Source: Amphibalanus amphitrite (lineage: Eukaryota; Arthropoda; Thecostraca; Balanomorpha; Balanidae). Taken from it: a stretch of DNA of 64,000 bases. The notes under the pieces are model-generated. The model was given only the letters and a program-made list of their open reading frames with translations, did not search any database and was not told the DNA's origin. Location of the stretch: NCBI RefSeq assembly GCF_019059575.1, contig NW_024881564.1:992001-1056000 (forward strand). The letters are read 5' to 3'. Shown piece by piece: positions 1 through 10,576 of this stretch (the first letter of the stretch is position 1; every line of letters begins with the position of its first letter). A program made the position numbers and the translations under genes.

Positions 1-679
1 CATATACCTAAACTAAAAAATGATATAAAGCTCAGAGACATCTCATCCCCATGCCTGTTAACTGGAAGATTCACACCATACGTGTGCGTGGTGGGATTCG
101 TGCTGAACCGCTTTTGTATAAATGATGACCCAGGCATACACTGTGAGTTGTGACATAAGTGGCAATGACAGCGGCCCTGCGAGTGGTTCTAATTTCGTCC
201 CATGCCCAGTGCCGTTTCTACGAGACTGTCCCGATCGGTTACGCTTGTGTAAGGTAAAGGGCAAAGGCCAATCTTGGAGACGGCTACCGAGCTTAGATGT
301 CCTTATAAAATGATATAGGACCGTGGCATTTCGGTCGATGGAGTCGATTATTTGCCGATTTCGAATGGTTTATTTGAATGGCATACCATAGTTATGGCAT
401 TGGATTTGTGAAAATTGCGTTTGAAATATAAGAAATTGAAGCAAAAGAGGAATGTAAAATAGCACGCATACGCATATGCGATGCATGTGTGCCATTCCAA
501 TAAACACGTTTCTTGGCAAGCACTCCTTATTGCATGCTTTGAGGACATATCATTTTATCTCTTCATACACGAGGCTTAACTTCTTTGATCACGCGTAAAT
601 AATTTCACTTGACCACTTCAAAGGTTGTCTCCTCTCAAATACGAGCCAACTTCAACTAATAGGCAGACCGCATATTTGA
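1..679. other. Non-coding, upstream intron or intergenic
   Basis: No exon, repeat or RNA gene could be supported here. Composition is mixed, AT-rich from about 360 to 660. Because exon A starts with a split codon, this stretch is probably intronic. Confidence 0.4.
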
Positions 680-1203
680 TATAATAGCAGACATGTGCAT
701 GGATCCGAGAAAATGGATCTGAGATCTGATCCCACGGATCCTGATCTCGGATTCTACGGGATCATAGATCAAGCTCTGTAATTTATCGAAAGATCCGTAG
801 GGGTCACAGATCCGAGTCTCATTTTTTGCTTGAGATCCAGTGAGATCATAGATCCTCACTTATTTTTTGTCAACACATATATCCCAAAAAAGCACTTGGT
901 TCAACTCACAAAAGTTCTGTTTTAGTGATTTTATGTGATCGCACGTCATAATCTATAGTTTTGTTTCACTTATTGGCAAAGAAACCCTTTAAAACATGGT
1001 TTCAAATGTGGTGCATGGTGGGATCCACTCAGATCATAGATCCATGTTCTTAATTTATCGTCAGATCATATGAGATCATAGATCCAGGATGAATTTTTCA
1101 CGCCGGATCCGGTGGGATCATAGATCCCAACCTGTACTTTGCTTCGAGATCCACTGAGATTATAGATCCATCACTCGGATCCATGCACATGTCTGTATAA
1201 TAG
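680..1203. mobile_element. hAT-like MITE, GATC-rich
   Basis: The termini at 688 and 1195 are a 20-21-bp perfect inverted repeat starting CAGACATGTGCATGGATCCG. They are flanked by a perfect 8-bp direct repeat TATAATAG (680-687 and 1196-1203). An 8-bp target duplication and CAG..CTG ends are typical of hAT transposons. No transposase is encoded. The interior is composed of degenerate repeats of the type GAGATCATAGATCC, giving an extreme density of GATC. Confidence 0.85.
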
Positions 1204-1680
1204 CATGCTGGAATAACTACGTCTGTCAACTATGCATAACACATTACAGCACTTCAACTTGAGAGCTCAGATCGAAGCTCATCTCAATAATCGCAATAAC
1301 CGCAATAATTGATATGATATTCATTTAGCACTACTTTATTGTAAATGAAAAGCAGCTCTTCATATTTGTTGATTGAACCGTCCGCCCACCCTTGTCACCC
1401 TAAATTCCAGACTGCTCCCTCAATAACTTTTATTTAGCCATTCTGCCCGTCAGCCGCCCTACCTCCCCAGTTCCTCTCAGCCGCCTTGACCCCCTCAGCT
1501 ACTGGAACTTAGAGCCATGCTGCCCCTCATCCGCAGTCCACTTCGGCCTTAGATTGTACCCTCAGTGACTGCTGGTTATGCTGCCTCCCCTCCGACATGA
1601 CTTTCGACTGTACCGGGTGTACCCTCAGGACTACTTTTATGCCATCTCGTCCGCCCTAACTGTCATCTCTTCCTTTGCAG

Positions 1681-1754
1681 GTCTGGTGTCGGGCAGAGAT
1701 GGACGATGTGGCCACGCCTACATGAACCTGCCCTCGCCCAATGTCCAGAGTGAG
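1681..1754 (+). CDS. RhoGEF exon A (N-terminal)
   Basis: A pyrimidine-rich acceptor ends at 1680 and a GTAAGC donor follows 1754. The open frame begins at 1683 and reads about LVSGRDGRCGHAYMNLPSPNVQSE; the other two frames fit less well, one having an in-frame TGA. It ends on a complete codon, matching the phase of exon B. The N-terminal region of this family is poorly conserved, so the call rests on splice signals, GC content and phase rather than on a domain. At least one upstream exon must exist because the first codon is split. Confidence 0.55.
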
Positions 1755-4712
1755 GTAAGCACATCGGCTGTCTTTTAATGCTGAAATAAGAAGAAAACTA
1801 ACCTAGTGCACATTGTTTGCATGTCATAAAATAGCAAACTAATTATCTAAATCTGCGAAAATAGAATATGCAAAATGATAGACACCGTTAATGATTTTGG
1901 ATCATTGTGAACTTCCGCCTACACTATACTCGTAGTTAAAAGATAGCCCACCCATGAATCCCAATTCATAGCTGTGTGCCATTCAAAATTCCAGGTCCCG
2001 ACAGTTGTTTAACACAAAAAAGTGGGATCCTAGATTCCAGAGCATCATAGGTTTATCTGTTGGTGCAATGAACGGTGTAGTAGGTAGTGCATTATACAAC
2101 GAGCGCGTTCAAACAGTAGCCGATCCTATGTTCGGCTGACGGAGCTACGCCATCTGCAAAGCTCCGAATTCGGCACTCAATTTATGATAATGGGAATTGG
2201 GATGCTCTTGACCAACTGTAGGTGGGTACTAATATAATCACTTCACCGCTGAGATAACTACAAATTCAGCATATTCATTACTGAAACATTAATTATGCGC
2301 CAGAATCCTCTCAGCTTAACGAAACTCTCCACAACTCGTAAGCACTAAGCTGGTCAGCGGCGTCAGCCTACCCCCGTCCGAGCACGCGCGGACGCACGAC
2401 CTGCGGACGCGTCCCGTCGGTCGCGACGCGACGCGTCGTCCGTCGCCCCCGTCGGCGCCGTCGGACATCGTACGAGCGGCCGCTGTCCGTCGGAGAACAA
2501 ACAGACTGTGCCGACTGGACAAACACCAGTCGGGCGAACGGATTGCCACCGCGGCACACTGTGCTGGGCGCTGGCCTGCAGTGACGGGCCGCGAGCAGAC
2601 CTTACGAGGGAGCAATGAGGAAAGAGAAAACGCACAAAAAATGGTTCATTGTAGCGAAAAGCGGATTGCTGGATAATTTGGTTAGGGTTAAGTACCTACG
2701 TGGAAAAGTAACGTTTGTTTTGATCATTTTGATAAGAGAAATTTGTTCATCATTGAGATAAATATAGCTCCCCAGTCCTGACTTCTCTCCTATTTATTCT
2801 TCTTTTCCTTCCCTCTGTGTCGGCATAGTCGCCGGTAAATCTCCACTATTCACGTGATACATGGCCCAGCTATCAATGTTGGATAGGGTGGGCCGGAGCC
2901 GGACATGTGATCAGCGGTAGTGGGACGGACTGACGGATGGGATTAGAGTCTCCGTGGCCGCGGGCGCCCGGATCTGTCGCGGGGGCCCTGGCGGAAGTGA
3001 TTGAGCGGCCGCTATTTGTTCAGACGTGCTCCGTTCGGCTTCTGAGGATAGGGGATGTTTGCACTCGCCGTCCCCGAGCTGAGCTGTAGATTATAAACGC
3101 CGGGAGAAAGACACGATGAGGCGAGTAAGATCACAAGTCATAGCATGGCTAGAGCTTTGTAATGAGGCGAATTTATATGTGTAATGAGTAATGACTAACG
3201 TAATCAGCGTGTGAATGATTGGTACAGGCGCGATCGATTTGTGTCTTAGATATATTTGTTGAATGCCTCAAGCTGCGCGCCACGGCATCCACATTAGGTG
3301 AAAGGAATAGAGCCAGGTGGGGAGGGTCCGTTGCGGACTGAATCTTCGCTCGACGTTTGCTCCTGACGAGTTTGGCTTTTGGCCATCGGCACTGGTAAAG
3401 ACAAGCTCTGGCCAATTGAAGTAGGTGATCAAAGTGGATCGTAACTGTTTGTAACTCTAACATGCGTCTCTAAATTTTGACATCGTCCTGAAAGTTTTCA
3501 ATTATAGAATGGCGAATGCTAACATACTCGTAGCAGTAGTTTTCACTTGCCAACAACTTGTCACTTGTCAAGCATAAGTGATAAGCTGCGTCCTTCTTCA
3601 GTATTTCTCATCCATGCCTGTGCCCTGATTTTGTTCATTTTCCCTCGTAAAGAATTTACAGTACACCAAATTGTAATAGATACCATGGACGAAATACAAA
3701 TATACGCCTCTTCGTCGTCTCGCGACATTTCCGTCATTGCACTGCACGGCCAGCCAACGAGTTCGAGCGTATAGCTCCTCAGTCCTCACTCGACGGTGCC
3801 ATCATCTATCTGAACACGAGAAATACATTTGGAGAACATTGCGACTGCCACCGCCAAGGCAAACACCGACGTCGGGCTGTCGGAAGGCACTGGCCGTCAC
3901 CGACACGGAGTTCAGGGGACAGACCTGTTGAACGCTGGGCGATGGCAGCGATCGATGCGGGAGACGGTAGCTTGTTTGGAAAACGCCGCCCAGAAAAGGC
4001 TCGTGCTCTGAGTACCTATAGTGGAATAGTTACCGACGCTTGCTACTTATATGCACTGCGTATGGACTCACAACTCTAGAAAGTGATGATATCGGCTGCT
4101 TTGACATATAACAATGAATAAAAATAATAATTCTAACAACTTGCATATCCGTCCGGATTCAACTTCTAATGCCGAAACTGCGTGCACGCTGCGCATATTT
4201 GTGCTGCTGACAGAAAAGTTTCGTCGCCTGTGCCTAAGTTGCACCACTGTGTTGCAAACTCCGAAGTTTTGTCGTTACTCAGCTGTATTGTGGAACATGT
4301 TTGGCGTTGGTGACTCTAGCGTCTGTTGGAAGCATTTTTTACATTTATACATGCTTAAATTTTTTATCATTTAGGTACGCTGGCCCTCTAGGGATTAGAT
4401 AAATGATGCTGTTCACTAACTTTTGTCATTTGCGCGAAACCTCGTGAATATACACCTATCTCATTTTTTTCGCTTAGAGTCATCACAGTCCCCAGAGCAG
4501 AGGCAGGTATTGCAGGCCAAATACCCAGTCGTTTTATGAAATGCTTTCGATAAAAATATATCTTCCACTGACAACACCTCCCACACCCAGCCATATCTCA
4601 ATTCGCTCCAATCTCTGGTCCTGAAACACGTGGCGTCGGCATGACCTTGACCTTCATCTAGCCGCACATTGTGGCTCGGACGTGTGACCTTGACCTTTGT
4701 GCGACCCTGCAG
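1755..4712 (+). other. Intron 1 with an internal CpG-rich patch (2340-2600)
   Basis: It runs between exon A and exon B. Most of it has no recognisable feature. At 2340-2600 there is a dense CpG patch (for example GCGGACGCGTCCCGTCGGTC) and at 2930-3060 a second, weaker one. No splice-bounded exon could be found in either, so they are noted as possible CpG islands or decayed repeats. Confidence 0.4.
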
Positions 4713-4891
4713 GATGGCTCGGACGTGTTTCCGGCAGAGAGCCGGTGCCTGGGTATCACTGAGGAAGAGCCGGGACCCCAAGAGGCGCCGCCCGCCTCCG
4801 CCATGGGGCGGCGCAGCGCGCTCGTGCCGCCAAAACTGATCCCCACCGACGCAGAGAACGACGACGACAAAAATCGCAAACTCTCCGAAGG
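4713..4891 (+). CDS. RhoGEF exon B (N-terminal, low complexity)
   Basis: The acceptor GCGACCCTGCAG ends at 4712 and the donor GTGAGTGG starts at 4892. It reads DGSDVFPAESRCLGITEEEP and continues to PPKLIPTDAENDDDKNRKLSE with two bases left over. No domain is visible; the segment is acidic and proline-rich, as expected of a regulatory N-terminal tail. The long open frame on the opposite strand here (4461-5033) is treated as a shadow. Phase agrees with both neighbours. Confidence 0.65.
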
Positions 4892-5622
4892 GTGAGTGGA
4901 TGCTATATGGCACATGCGTTAGGGTTTTAGAGGGAGAGACGAACATGAAGGTGCTGTAGTTGGTAGGTATGTGTATCATGTAATGTAAATGTTTTAAATT
5001 TTGGGATAGCTGCTGAGCTTTCTTTTCCTGCACTGGTGAGTATTATAATAAAGCTCTTCTAAGACACATTTCTTAGTGAAAATATCAGGTATTGGTGGAC
5101 ACTGGACATGAACAAACGTGACTTATACTTGACTGTGATAAATATAAACAGCAATATAATAGTTCTTCTAAAAACAGACGACATAGTCTGGGTGCCTGCC
5201 GGACGGCCTGGCAAATCGCAATTGCTTTTGCGACGATGAACAATCAGCTGTTCTGGAAAGTGGTGATACCAATCAGACATTGTGATTGATGCAGCCTCCA
5301 GCCATACGTGAAAGGGTGGGACTGGCGAGATATTGTGCAGACATACCACTCGTTGTAATCTGGGCTGAGGAAACGTTAAGGTCATATGCGCTCATTTGCG
5401 CGAGGTTTACTTTATACGGCATATCCAAAGTCATTGTGACCTTTTCAGAGGCGACCTTGTGCTGACCTCGCGTGACCTTGTGCTGACCTGTGTGCCCAGT
5501 GCCCAGTGTGCACATATGACCTTATGGTGACCCTGTGTGACCTGTTCAGTTGTGACCTTGTGGTGACCTTGTACTGACCGGACCTTTGATGACCTTATGC
5601 TGACCTCGTTTGACACGCACAG
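4892..5622 (+). other. Intron 2 with TGACCT-rich tract
   Basis: Between exons B and C. From about 5436 to 5612 the plus strand carries more than a dozen TGACCT or GTGACC motifs, often as TGACCTTG, arranged as irregular short tandem repeats. A smaller group lies just before exon B (4641-4712). The remainder is featureless. Confidence 0.6.
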
Positions 5623-5747
5623 GTCGTCGGAGAACGGTACTGCGAGGAACCGTCGCAGCTCGATGGTGGTGATCCCGCCCATGCAGATCTGCCCCGGTGA
5701 CCTCCTCGTCTACAGCAAGGTCCTCACGCAGCGCAGCAATCTCATAG
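5623..5747 (+). CDS. RhoGEF exon C (conserved N-terminal block)
   Basis: The acceptor GACACGCACAG ends at 5622 and the donor GTGAGTGC starts at 5748. The split glycine codon from exon B is completed by the first base, then it reads SSENGTARNRRSSMVVIPPM and CPGDLLVYSKVLTQRSNLI, with one base left over. The block around PPMQICPGDLLVYSK looks like a conserved motif rather than spacer. The next in-phase exon is 31 kb downstream, unless an unrecognised exon lies between. A cluster of TGACCT motifs sits directly before the acceptor. Confidence 0.7.
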
Positions 5748-7151
5748 GTGAGTGCCAGCTGGGAGGGACAGTTTTTACGTGAGCGATACAAAATGGATTG
5801 CAATAGGTACCACTCCGCCTGTCCCGCTATTTCATCAGAGGAAGATTGTTAGCCTGTCGTGTCCATTCGATGCTGCGATGTGCAGGACTCATGAGAGCGG
5901 AAAAGGTGTTTGAAGAATAGGTACCGCATATTTTGCCTCAATAATAACCCCCCCCCCCGCAAAAAAAAAACTGAGAGAGACGGATAGTGTAAGAGGAGAC
6001 TTATTGCACATTTATTTTTTATTTATCGCCGTATTGCGCGTTTACTTTTCTCCCTTATCTGCGGTATGCGGTAATGAAACAAGGGTGCATTCCAGAAAGG
6101 AGGAAAGGTATTAAAATCCCATGCCAGGGAAAATAATACAGGCTTGAATTTCTACGAACCTCTAATCACCTTACCGCTGCTTATGTAATCGCAAGACGCA
6201 AGCACGGGCTGAGACCCCGTAAATTGTGAGCTCGGTACGTTTCTCAGTACAGGCGTCCTCAGCGCCTGGATGGCAGTGAGCTGGGCGTTTGCCAGTTCTG
6301 CTGCTCGGGCTGACAGCTGCGACCGCCCAAAGCGCCGCCGCCGCCGCCGCCGGAGCCGCCCGCGGGTCGCAGCTCGGGCGGCCCCCTGGTTAGACGCGCC
6401 GCATGCCTGTCGCGGCTGAGAGCGCGCTGGCCGGCCCGTGAGAGGCCCGTTGTGCCCGGCCGGCCGGCGGCGGTCGGCGCTGGAAGCTCTCTGTGTACTC
6501 GGCACCAAAACACAGCCCGTCAGCGCTGTCGGCCCGGTGCGACACAGGCCGCCGAGCGCCCAAACTAAACAGGCCGCGCCGGCCCGTCACGCAGACGACA
6601 CCTCGGGCGAGCAGCGGCCCCGGCCCCGGCCCCGGCCCCCGGCCCCCGGCCCCCGGCCCCGGTCCCCATCCCCGGCCCCCGGACCAGGTCCCCATGGTCT
6701 CAGACCCCGGCCCCCGCGCCCCGACCCTTGGGCCCGGCCCCCGGCCCCGGCTGAGATCGTCAGCCGGAGCCTCTTCTACGCACTTCAAAACTCTGAAGGC
6801 CCGCCCTGTTCTTGGCGTAGCTGAGCATGTTTTACCCATTGGTTATGGACAATCAAGCGTGGAGCTCAGCGTGAATGAATCTCTTGTTCACACGACAACG
6901 TGAACCTTTATGCAGGCCATGTTCATATGAACCACTTTGCCTGTTTGAGGCTTGTGTGTTCCCAACCCTACTACAGGTAAGCGGTAGCAGCTGCTTCATA
7001 CTGCAATCGCTTATGTTCGCCGTTATTCCATGCGGCTGGTGCTATGGTACACTCATCGCAATAATATATAATACTGAACGAGGCCGGTGTAAATAAATTT
7101 TCAAGACCGAGGTCCTTACTGGATTTTTGAACGAGGCCGAAGGCCGAGTTC
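5748..7151 (+). other. Intron 3, first part: GC-rich patch and hexanucleotide repeat
   Basis: A C-run followed by an A-run lies at 5950-5970. From 6290 to 6770 the sequence is very GC-rich and includes a tract of GGCCCC/GGCCCCC units at about 6616-6700 and again near 6730-6755. Long open frames on both strands here result from the repeat composition and show no domain. The start and middle of this interval hold nothing else recognisable. Confidence 0.5.
6613..6757. repeat. GC-rich minisatellite of GGCCCC-type units
   Basis: It starts as GGCCCCGGCCCCGGCCCC and degenerates into GGCCCCCGGCCCCC variants with an interruption at 6668-6728. It is intronic on the plus strand. Runs of this kind can form G-quadruplexes on the complementary strand. 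Confidence 0.8.
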
Positions 7152-7313
7152 AAATGCATTTGACGAGCGACACCTACGGGGTCGTGCGGCAAAAACTTTC
7201 TCTGTCCGCGGGCGCCACTGCAGCGACACCTGCCGTGTGGCTCCAACACTATTGGCTCAGTCTGTGCGCCCACGCCGTGCCGCGAACACTGATCCTACAC
7301 ATTGTTCAGCGTT
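7152..7313 (+). repeat. Ngaro split direct repeat A1
   Basis: It starts AAATGCATTTGACGAGCG and ends CATTGTTCAGCGTT. It matches A2 at 13867-14028 base for base by eye. Beyond the end the two copies diverge (CCGATTG here, CTTGTC after A2), which sets the border. Confidence 0.9.
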
Positions 7314-8110
7314 CCGATTGTAGTTGGACCACATCTGGTGAGTTCTCCCCACGTGGTGGGTGCATTACGCCGAGATGGCCTGGCTGGGCCGTGGTGTCGT
7401 ATTTTTATGTTCGCCCAGTGGGCTCGCGGCACTGGCAGCCGGCTCTCAGTTAGGAACTGCCAGACCAAAGTACCAGTCGCTGGCTGTTTTATATTTTTTT
7501 TCTATCATTGCCTCTAGGGCCCTTGCCGCAGGTTCCTGCACCACCGACAACTGTGGTGTCCCCTACGGCCGCAGGGGCGCGCCGCGGCCCGCGATCGCGT
7601 CGTCGGCCATAGCGCGTTTGCGCCGGCGACCGTATACGCAGTTACGCTCGTGCCGCAATTCAGGGAGTTACGTCTTATGCTGCCACCAGACTGCTAGCCT
7701 CGTATCTTGTTGTATTCATCGCCCTGTCCACGCGCATGACCTAATGTCTCTGTGCACCCAAGGCCAAGCCACCCTGACGCCATCTTGGCGGGTCCGAGCA
7801 GCAATCGTGTGACCTCTACCCAGCGATCGCGTGATCGTGACGTCAGCGGTAGGTGTGGACACCTCCAGCGCTGGTGGCGCCGCGGCGGCAGCGACAGCAA
7901 CTGCTGGTAGCCACGTGGCCGCCAGCGGCGCAGGCGCGGGCGTGTCATTACGTAACCGTCATCCGCGCCGTGAGGCGGCCCGGGTGATTCACCCGCCGTG
8001 TCGTCAGCTGACCGTGACCGTGGCCTAGCGGCCTTTGGCCCGGCGACCGGACCGCAGGTCCGCAGCTGATTGGGGGTCGTCTTGCACCGGGTCTGCAGCG
8101 GGCCATCTGG

Positions 8111-8590
8111 GCTGGAGTCAGGTCACTGCTGGCTGTATGCCACTCTGTGGGAAGCAGCGTTAGTCGGTCACAATTTGGCCAGACGTGTACGCAATCGTGT
8201 ATGCCTGAGAGGCAGCGTTAGTCGGTCACAGATTGGCCTGACGTGTACGCAACCGTATATGCCTGGGAGGCAGCGTTAGTCGGTCACAGATTGGCCTGAC
8301 GTGTACGCAACGGTGTATGGGCTGGAGTCAGCTCACTGCTGGCCGTATGCCACTCTGTGGGACGCAGCGTTAGTCGGTCACAATTTGGCCAGACGTGTAC
8401 GCAATCGTGGATGCCTGAGAGGCAGCGTTAGTCGGTCACAGATTGGCCTGACGTGTACGCAACCGTATATGCCTGAGAGGCAGCGTTAGTCGGTCACAGA
8501 TTGGCCTGACGTGTACGCAACGGTGTATGCCTGAGCTGCAGCGCTAGTCGGTCACAGATTGGCTGGACGTATACGCAACCGTGTATGCTA
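8111..8590 (+). repeat. Higher-order tandem repeat in the Ngaro 5' region
   Basis: A 210-bp unit starting GCTGGAGTCAG is present at 8111 and again at 8321. Inside each, a subunit of about 58 bp (GAGGCAGCGTTAGTCGGTCA, then CAGATTGGCCTGACGTGTAC) is repeated three to four times. The repeat ends in a diverged copy near 8590, immediately before the hydrolase ORF. Open frames across it are by-products of its periodicity. Confidence 0.9.
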
Positions 8591-8661
8591 TATCGGTTTC
8601 GTCCGCGTCCCACTCTGGGAGCGTCCAGGGCTTACGTAATTTTGTTTTTCTCATTGCAGGC

Positions 8662-9183
8662 ATGCTCGTCGTAGGGGACAGCTATGCTGTCCACCTCCCC
8701 CGCCGCTGTTCGCCCCACCTTGCCGTGGCGGCGGCCGGTGTTCGCGGAGGCTGCGTCAATGACGACGGCTTCAGGCGCTGGGCCATCCGGGCCGCAGTTC
8801 GTGCCCGTCCTCGCGTGGTCACGCTCGTGGCGGGCGGAAATGACCTCGCCAGAAGGGACTGCCGCGTTCAGCGGTGGCTCGCCAACCTCCAGGAACTGAC
8901 GCTCGGGCTCCTGGCAGCCGGAGTCGTTCGCGTCTATGTGCTGCCCATCCCTCCGCGCACAGGCTTTCCATCCAGCGGCGTGTCGGCGCGAATTTTCCGG
9001 CGGCGGCGCTGGGTGGCCAACAAACTGTTGCGCCGCCTTTTCCGCCAACCGCCGGTGCTCCTGCTCCACTTTGTGCCGCCACCTGACTTTCTGGCGTCGG
9101 ATGGGGTTCATCCGTCCGCGGCCGGGTGGCGCACCCTGGAGAGCGTGCTACAGGAGGCTATGGACGCCTCCTCCGGGATTTAG
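8662..9183 (+). CDS. SGNH/GDSL-type hydrolase ORF of the Ngaro element
   Basis: It encodes 173 residues from the ATG at 8662. The SGNH blocks are all visible: VVGDSYA with the nucleophile Ser7, Gly26 in block II, AGGND with Asn60 in block III, and SDGVHPSAAGW with Asp147 and His150 in block V. Such enzymes are esterases or lipases; hydrolase ORFs of this fold are known in some Ngaro and CR1 elements, where their role is unknown. The frame stays open upstream to 8581, and TTTTTCTCATTGCAG just before the ATG looks like a splice acceptor, so the ORF may be reached by splicing. It ends 124 bp before GAG. Its position 5' of GAG is unusual. Confidence 0.85.
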   Translation: MLVVGDSYAVHLPRRCSPHLAVAAAGVRGGCVNDDGFRRWAIRAAVRARPRVVTLVAGGNDLARRDCRVQRWLANLQELTLGLLAAGVVRVYVLPIPPRTGFPSSGVSARIFRRRRWVANKLLRRLFRQPPVLLLHFVPPPDFLASDGVHPSAAGWRTLESVLQEAMDASSGI

Positions 9184-9307
9184 CGTGTACCGGGTCGCTC
9201 CCGTGCTGTGTCGTGTGTGTCCCCCCCCCCCCCCTCCTAACCGGCTGGCCGTTTAAATACACATTCCCGCTAACATCGTCGTCTATTTTCATGCGTTCGG
9301 AGCTGCT

Positions 9308-10576
9308 ATGCCACGGGCCAAGTCGTCGGCGGGCCGTGCCCCGGCACGCCCCCTGCCAGCGCCACGGACGGACGCGCCGCGACGCGCCACTACGAGACGC
9401 TCCGCGGCGGCCGCGGCCGCGTCTGGCGCTGGTGCCACGAGCCGCCGCACGCCCGCTGCTGCGGCGAGGCGACAGGCCGCAGTGATGGCCACCACTCCGC
9501 CCAATCCAGGGCGGGGCCATGCTGCTACAACGTCGGCCGCCGCCGCCTCGCCCCCTGACGCCGCGGTCATCGACCCCGCCGCTCTTCAAACAATGGTGGG
9601 CGACATGGTCCGGGCCGCCGTCGCCGCCGCTCTACCTGCCAGCGAGCCATCACCGCCGGCGACGGTCGCCGTGCAGCGCGGTCCGGCACAGCGTCTCCAG
9701 GATGGGCCAGCTGCCCATCTGACGTCCGCCGACCACGCCTACACGCCGGCTGCCGAACTGCAAGCCGGGCCAATGGCGCTCCCGGCGGTTCTCTCCGGCG
9801 CCCTTCCGACCGCCGCCGGCCCTGCTCCACCTGCGCACCTGCCAGCGGCGCAGTTGCCCGTCGCCGGCCGTCCGCCGGCACCGGTGGAAAATGCCGCAGG
9901 TGACGACCTAGCGGCCCGCGCTGCCGTATCCCCCGCGGTGGCGGCCCTCATCGTGTCCCATCAATTCATTGACCTAAACACTCTCCTCAACGACTCTATC
10001 CCCCCGGCAGAACCAGGGCTGTTTTGCCTTATCGACGGCCGTCTCCGTCCCTCGGTACAGCGCCGCCCAATCCCGCATTTCGGCGCCTGGGCCACCGCGT
10101 TTCTTCGATACGCGGCCGTGTACTTGGCTGCCCACCCCGCTGACGCCTCCGGTCTGTTGCGCCACATGCAACAAGTGTCCTCGCTGCAGGCGCCCGGCCT
10201 TGGATTCGCGTGGCGCGATTTCGATGAGGCCTTTCGGCGCGCACGGGGCCTCTGCCCGGAAGCTCACCCATGGGGCTCCACGGCGGCCACGTCTCCCATT
10301 TGGCTCACCGCAATCGCTCGCGGAATCGCCGGTTCTCGGGCCGGGTCTGCAGCCGGTGTAAGCGGCGAGGGTCGGGGCGGCTCTAGCCGGCCGGCCACCG
10401 CGTCTGGCTCTTTTCGCGCGCTCTGCCTCGGCTACAATCGCGCCGCCGGGTGCCGCCGGTCCCCGTGCCTGTTCCGGCACGAGTGCCGCCTCTGCCGTGG
10501 CCCCCATAGCGTGCTCGCCTGCCCTCGCCGCGCCGCCCCGGCCCTCCCCGGCACCCGCCGCCCCGGCCGCGAATGA
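9308..10576 (+). CDS. Ngaro ORF1, GAG-like protein
   Basis: It has 422 residues from the ATG at 9308. The first half is Ala/Pro/Arg-rich and low in complexity; a more ordered region starts around residue 205 (VAALIVSHQFIDLNTLLNDS) and includes a conserved-looking block PHFGAWATAFLRYAAVYL. Near the C-terminus are clustered Cys/His residues (CLGYNRAAGCRRSPCLFRHE, then CRLCRGPHSVLAC), a CCCH plus CCHC-like zinc arrangement typical of GAG proteins of DIRS/Ngaro elements. It would package the element RNA. Its 3' end overlaps the RT frame, which is +1 relative to it. Confidence 0.8.
   Translation: MPRAKSSAGRAPARPLPAPRTDAPRRATTRRSAAAAAASGAGATSRRTPAAAARRQAAVMATTPPNPGRGHAATTSAAAASPPDAAVIDPAALQTMVGDMVRAAVAAALPASEPSPPATVAVQRGPAQRLQDGPAAHLTSADHAYTPAAELQAGPMALPAVLSGALPTAAGPAPPAHLPAAQLPVAGRPPAPVENAAGDDLAARAAVSPAVAALIVSHQFIDLNTLLNDSIPPAEPGLFCLIDGRLRPSVQRRPIPHFGAWATAFLRYAAVYLAAHPADASGLLRHMQQVSSLQAPGLGFAWRDFDEAFRRARGLCPEAHPWGSTAATSPIWLTAIARGIAGSRAGSAAGVSGEGRGGSSRPATASGSFRALCLGYNRAAGCRRSPCLFRHECRLCRGPHSVLACPRRAAPALPGTRRPGRE

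Noticed and set aside
4461-5033. 190-codon open frame on the minus strand across exon B
   Set aside because: It overlaps a well-supported plus-strand exon, has no domain, and its GC-rich middle is explained as the antisense of exon B.
6390-6903. Pro-rich and Gly-rich open frames on both strands
   Set aside because: They are produced by the GGCCCC repeat and GC-rich composition; no domain or splice context.
8111-8590. CRISPR-like array
   Set aside because: The repeats are tandem without unique spacers, and the genome is eukaryotic.
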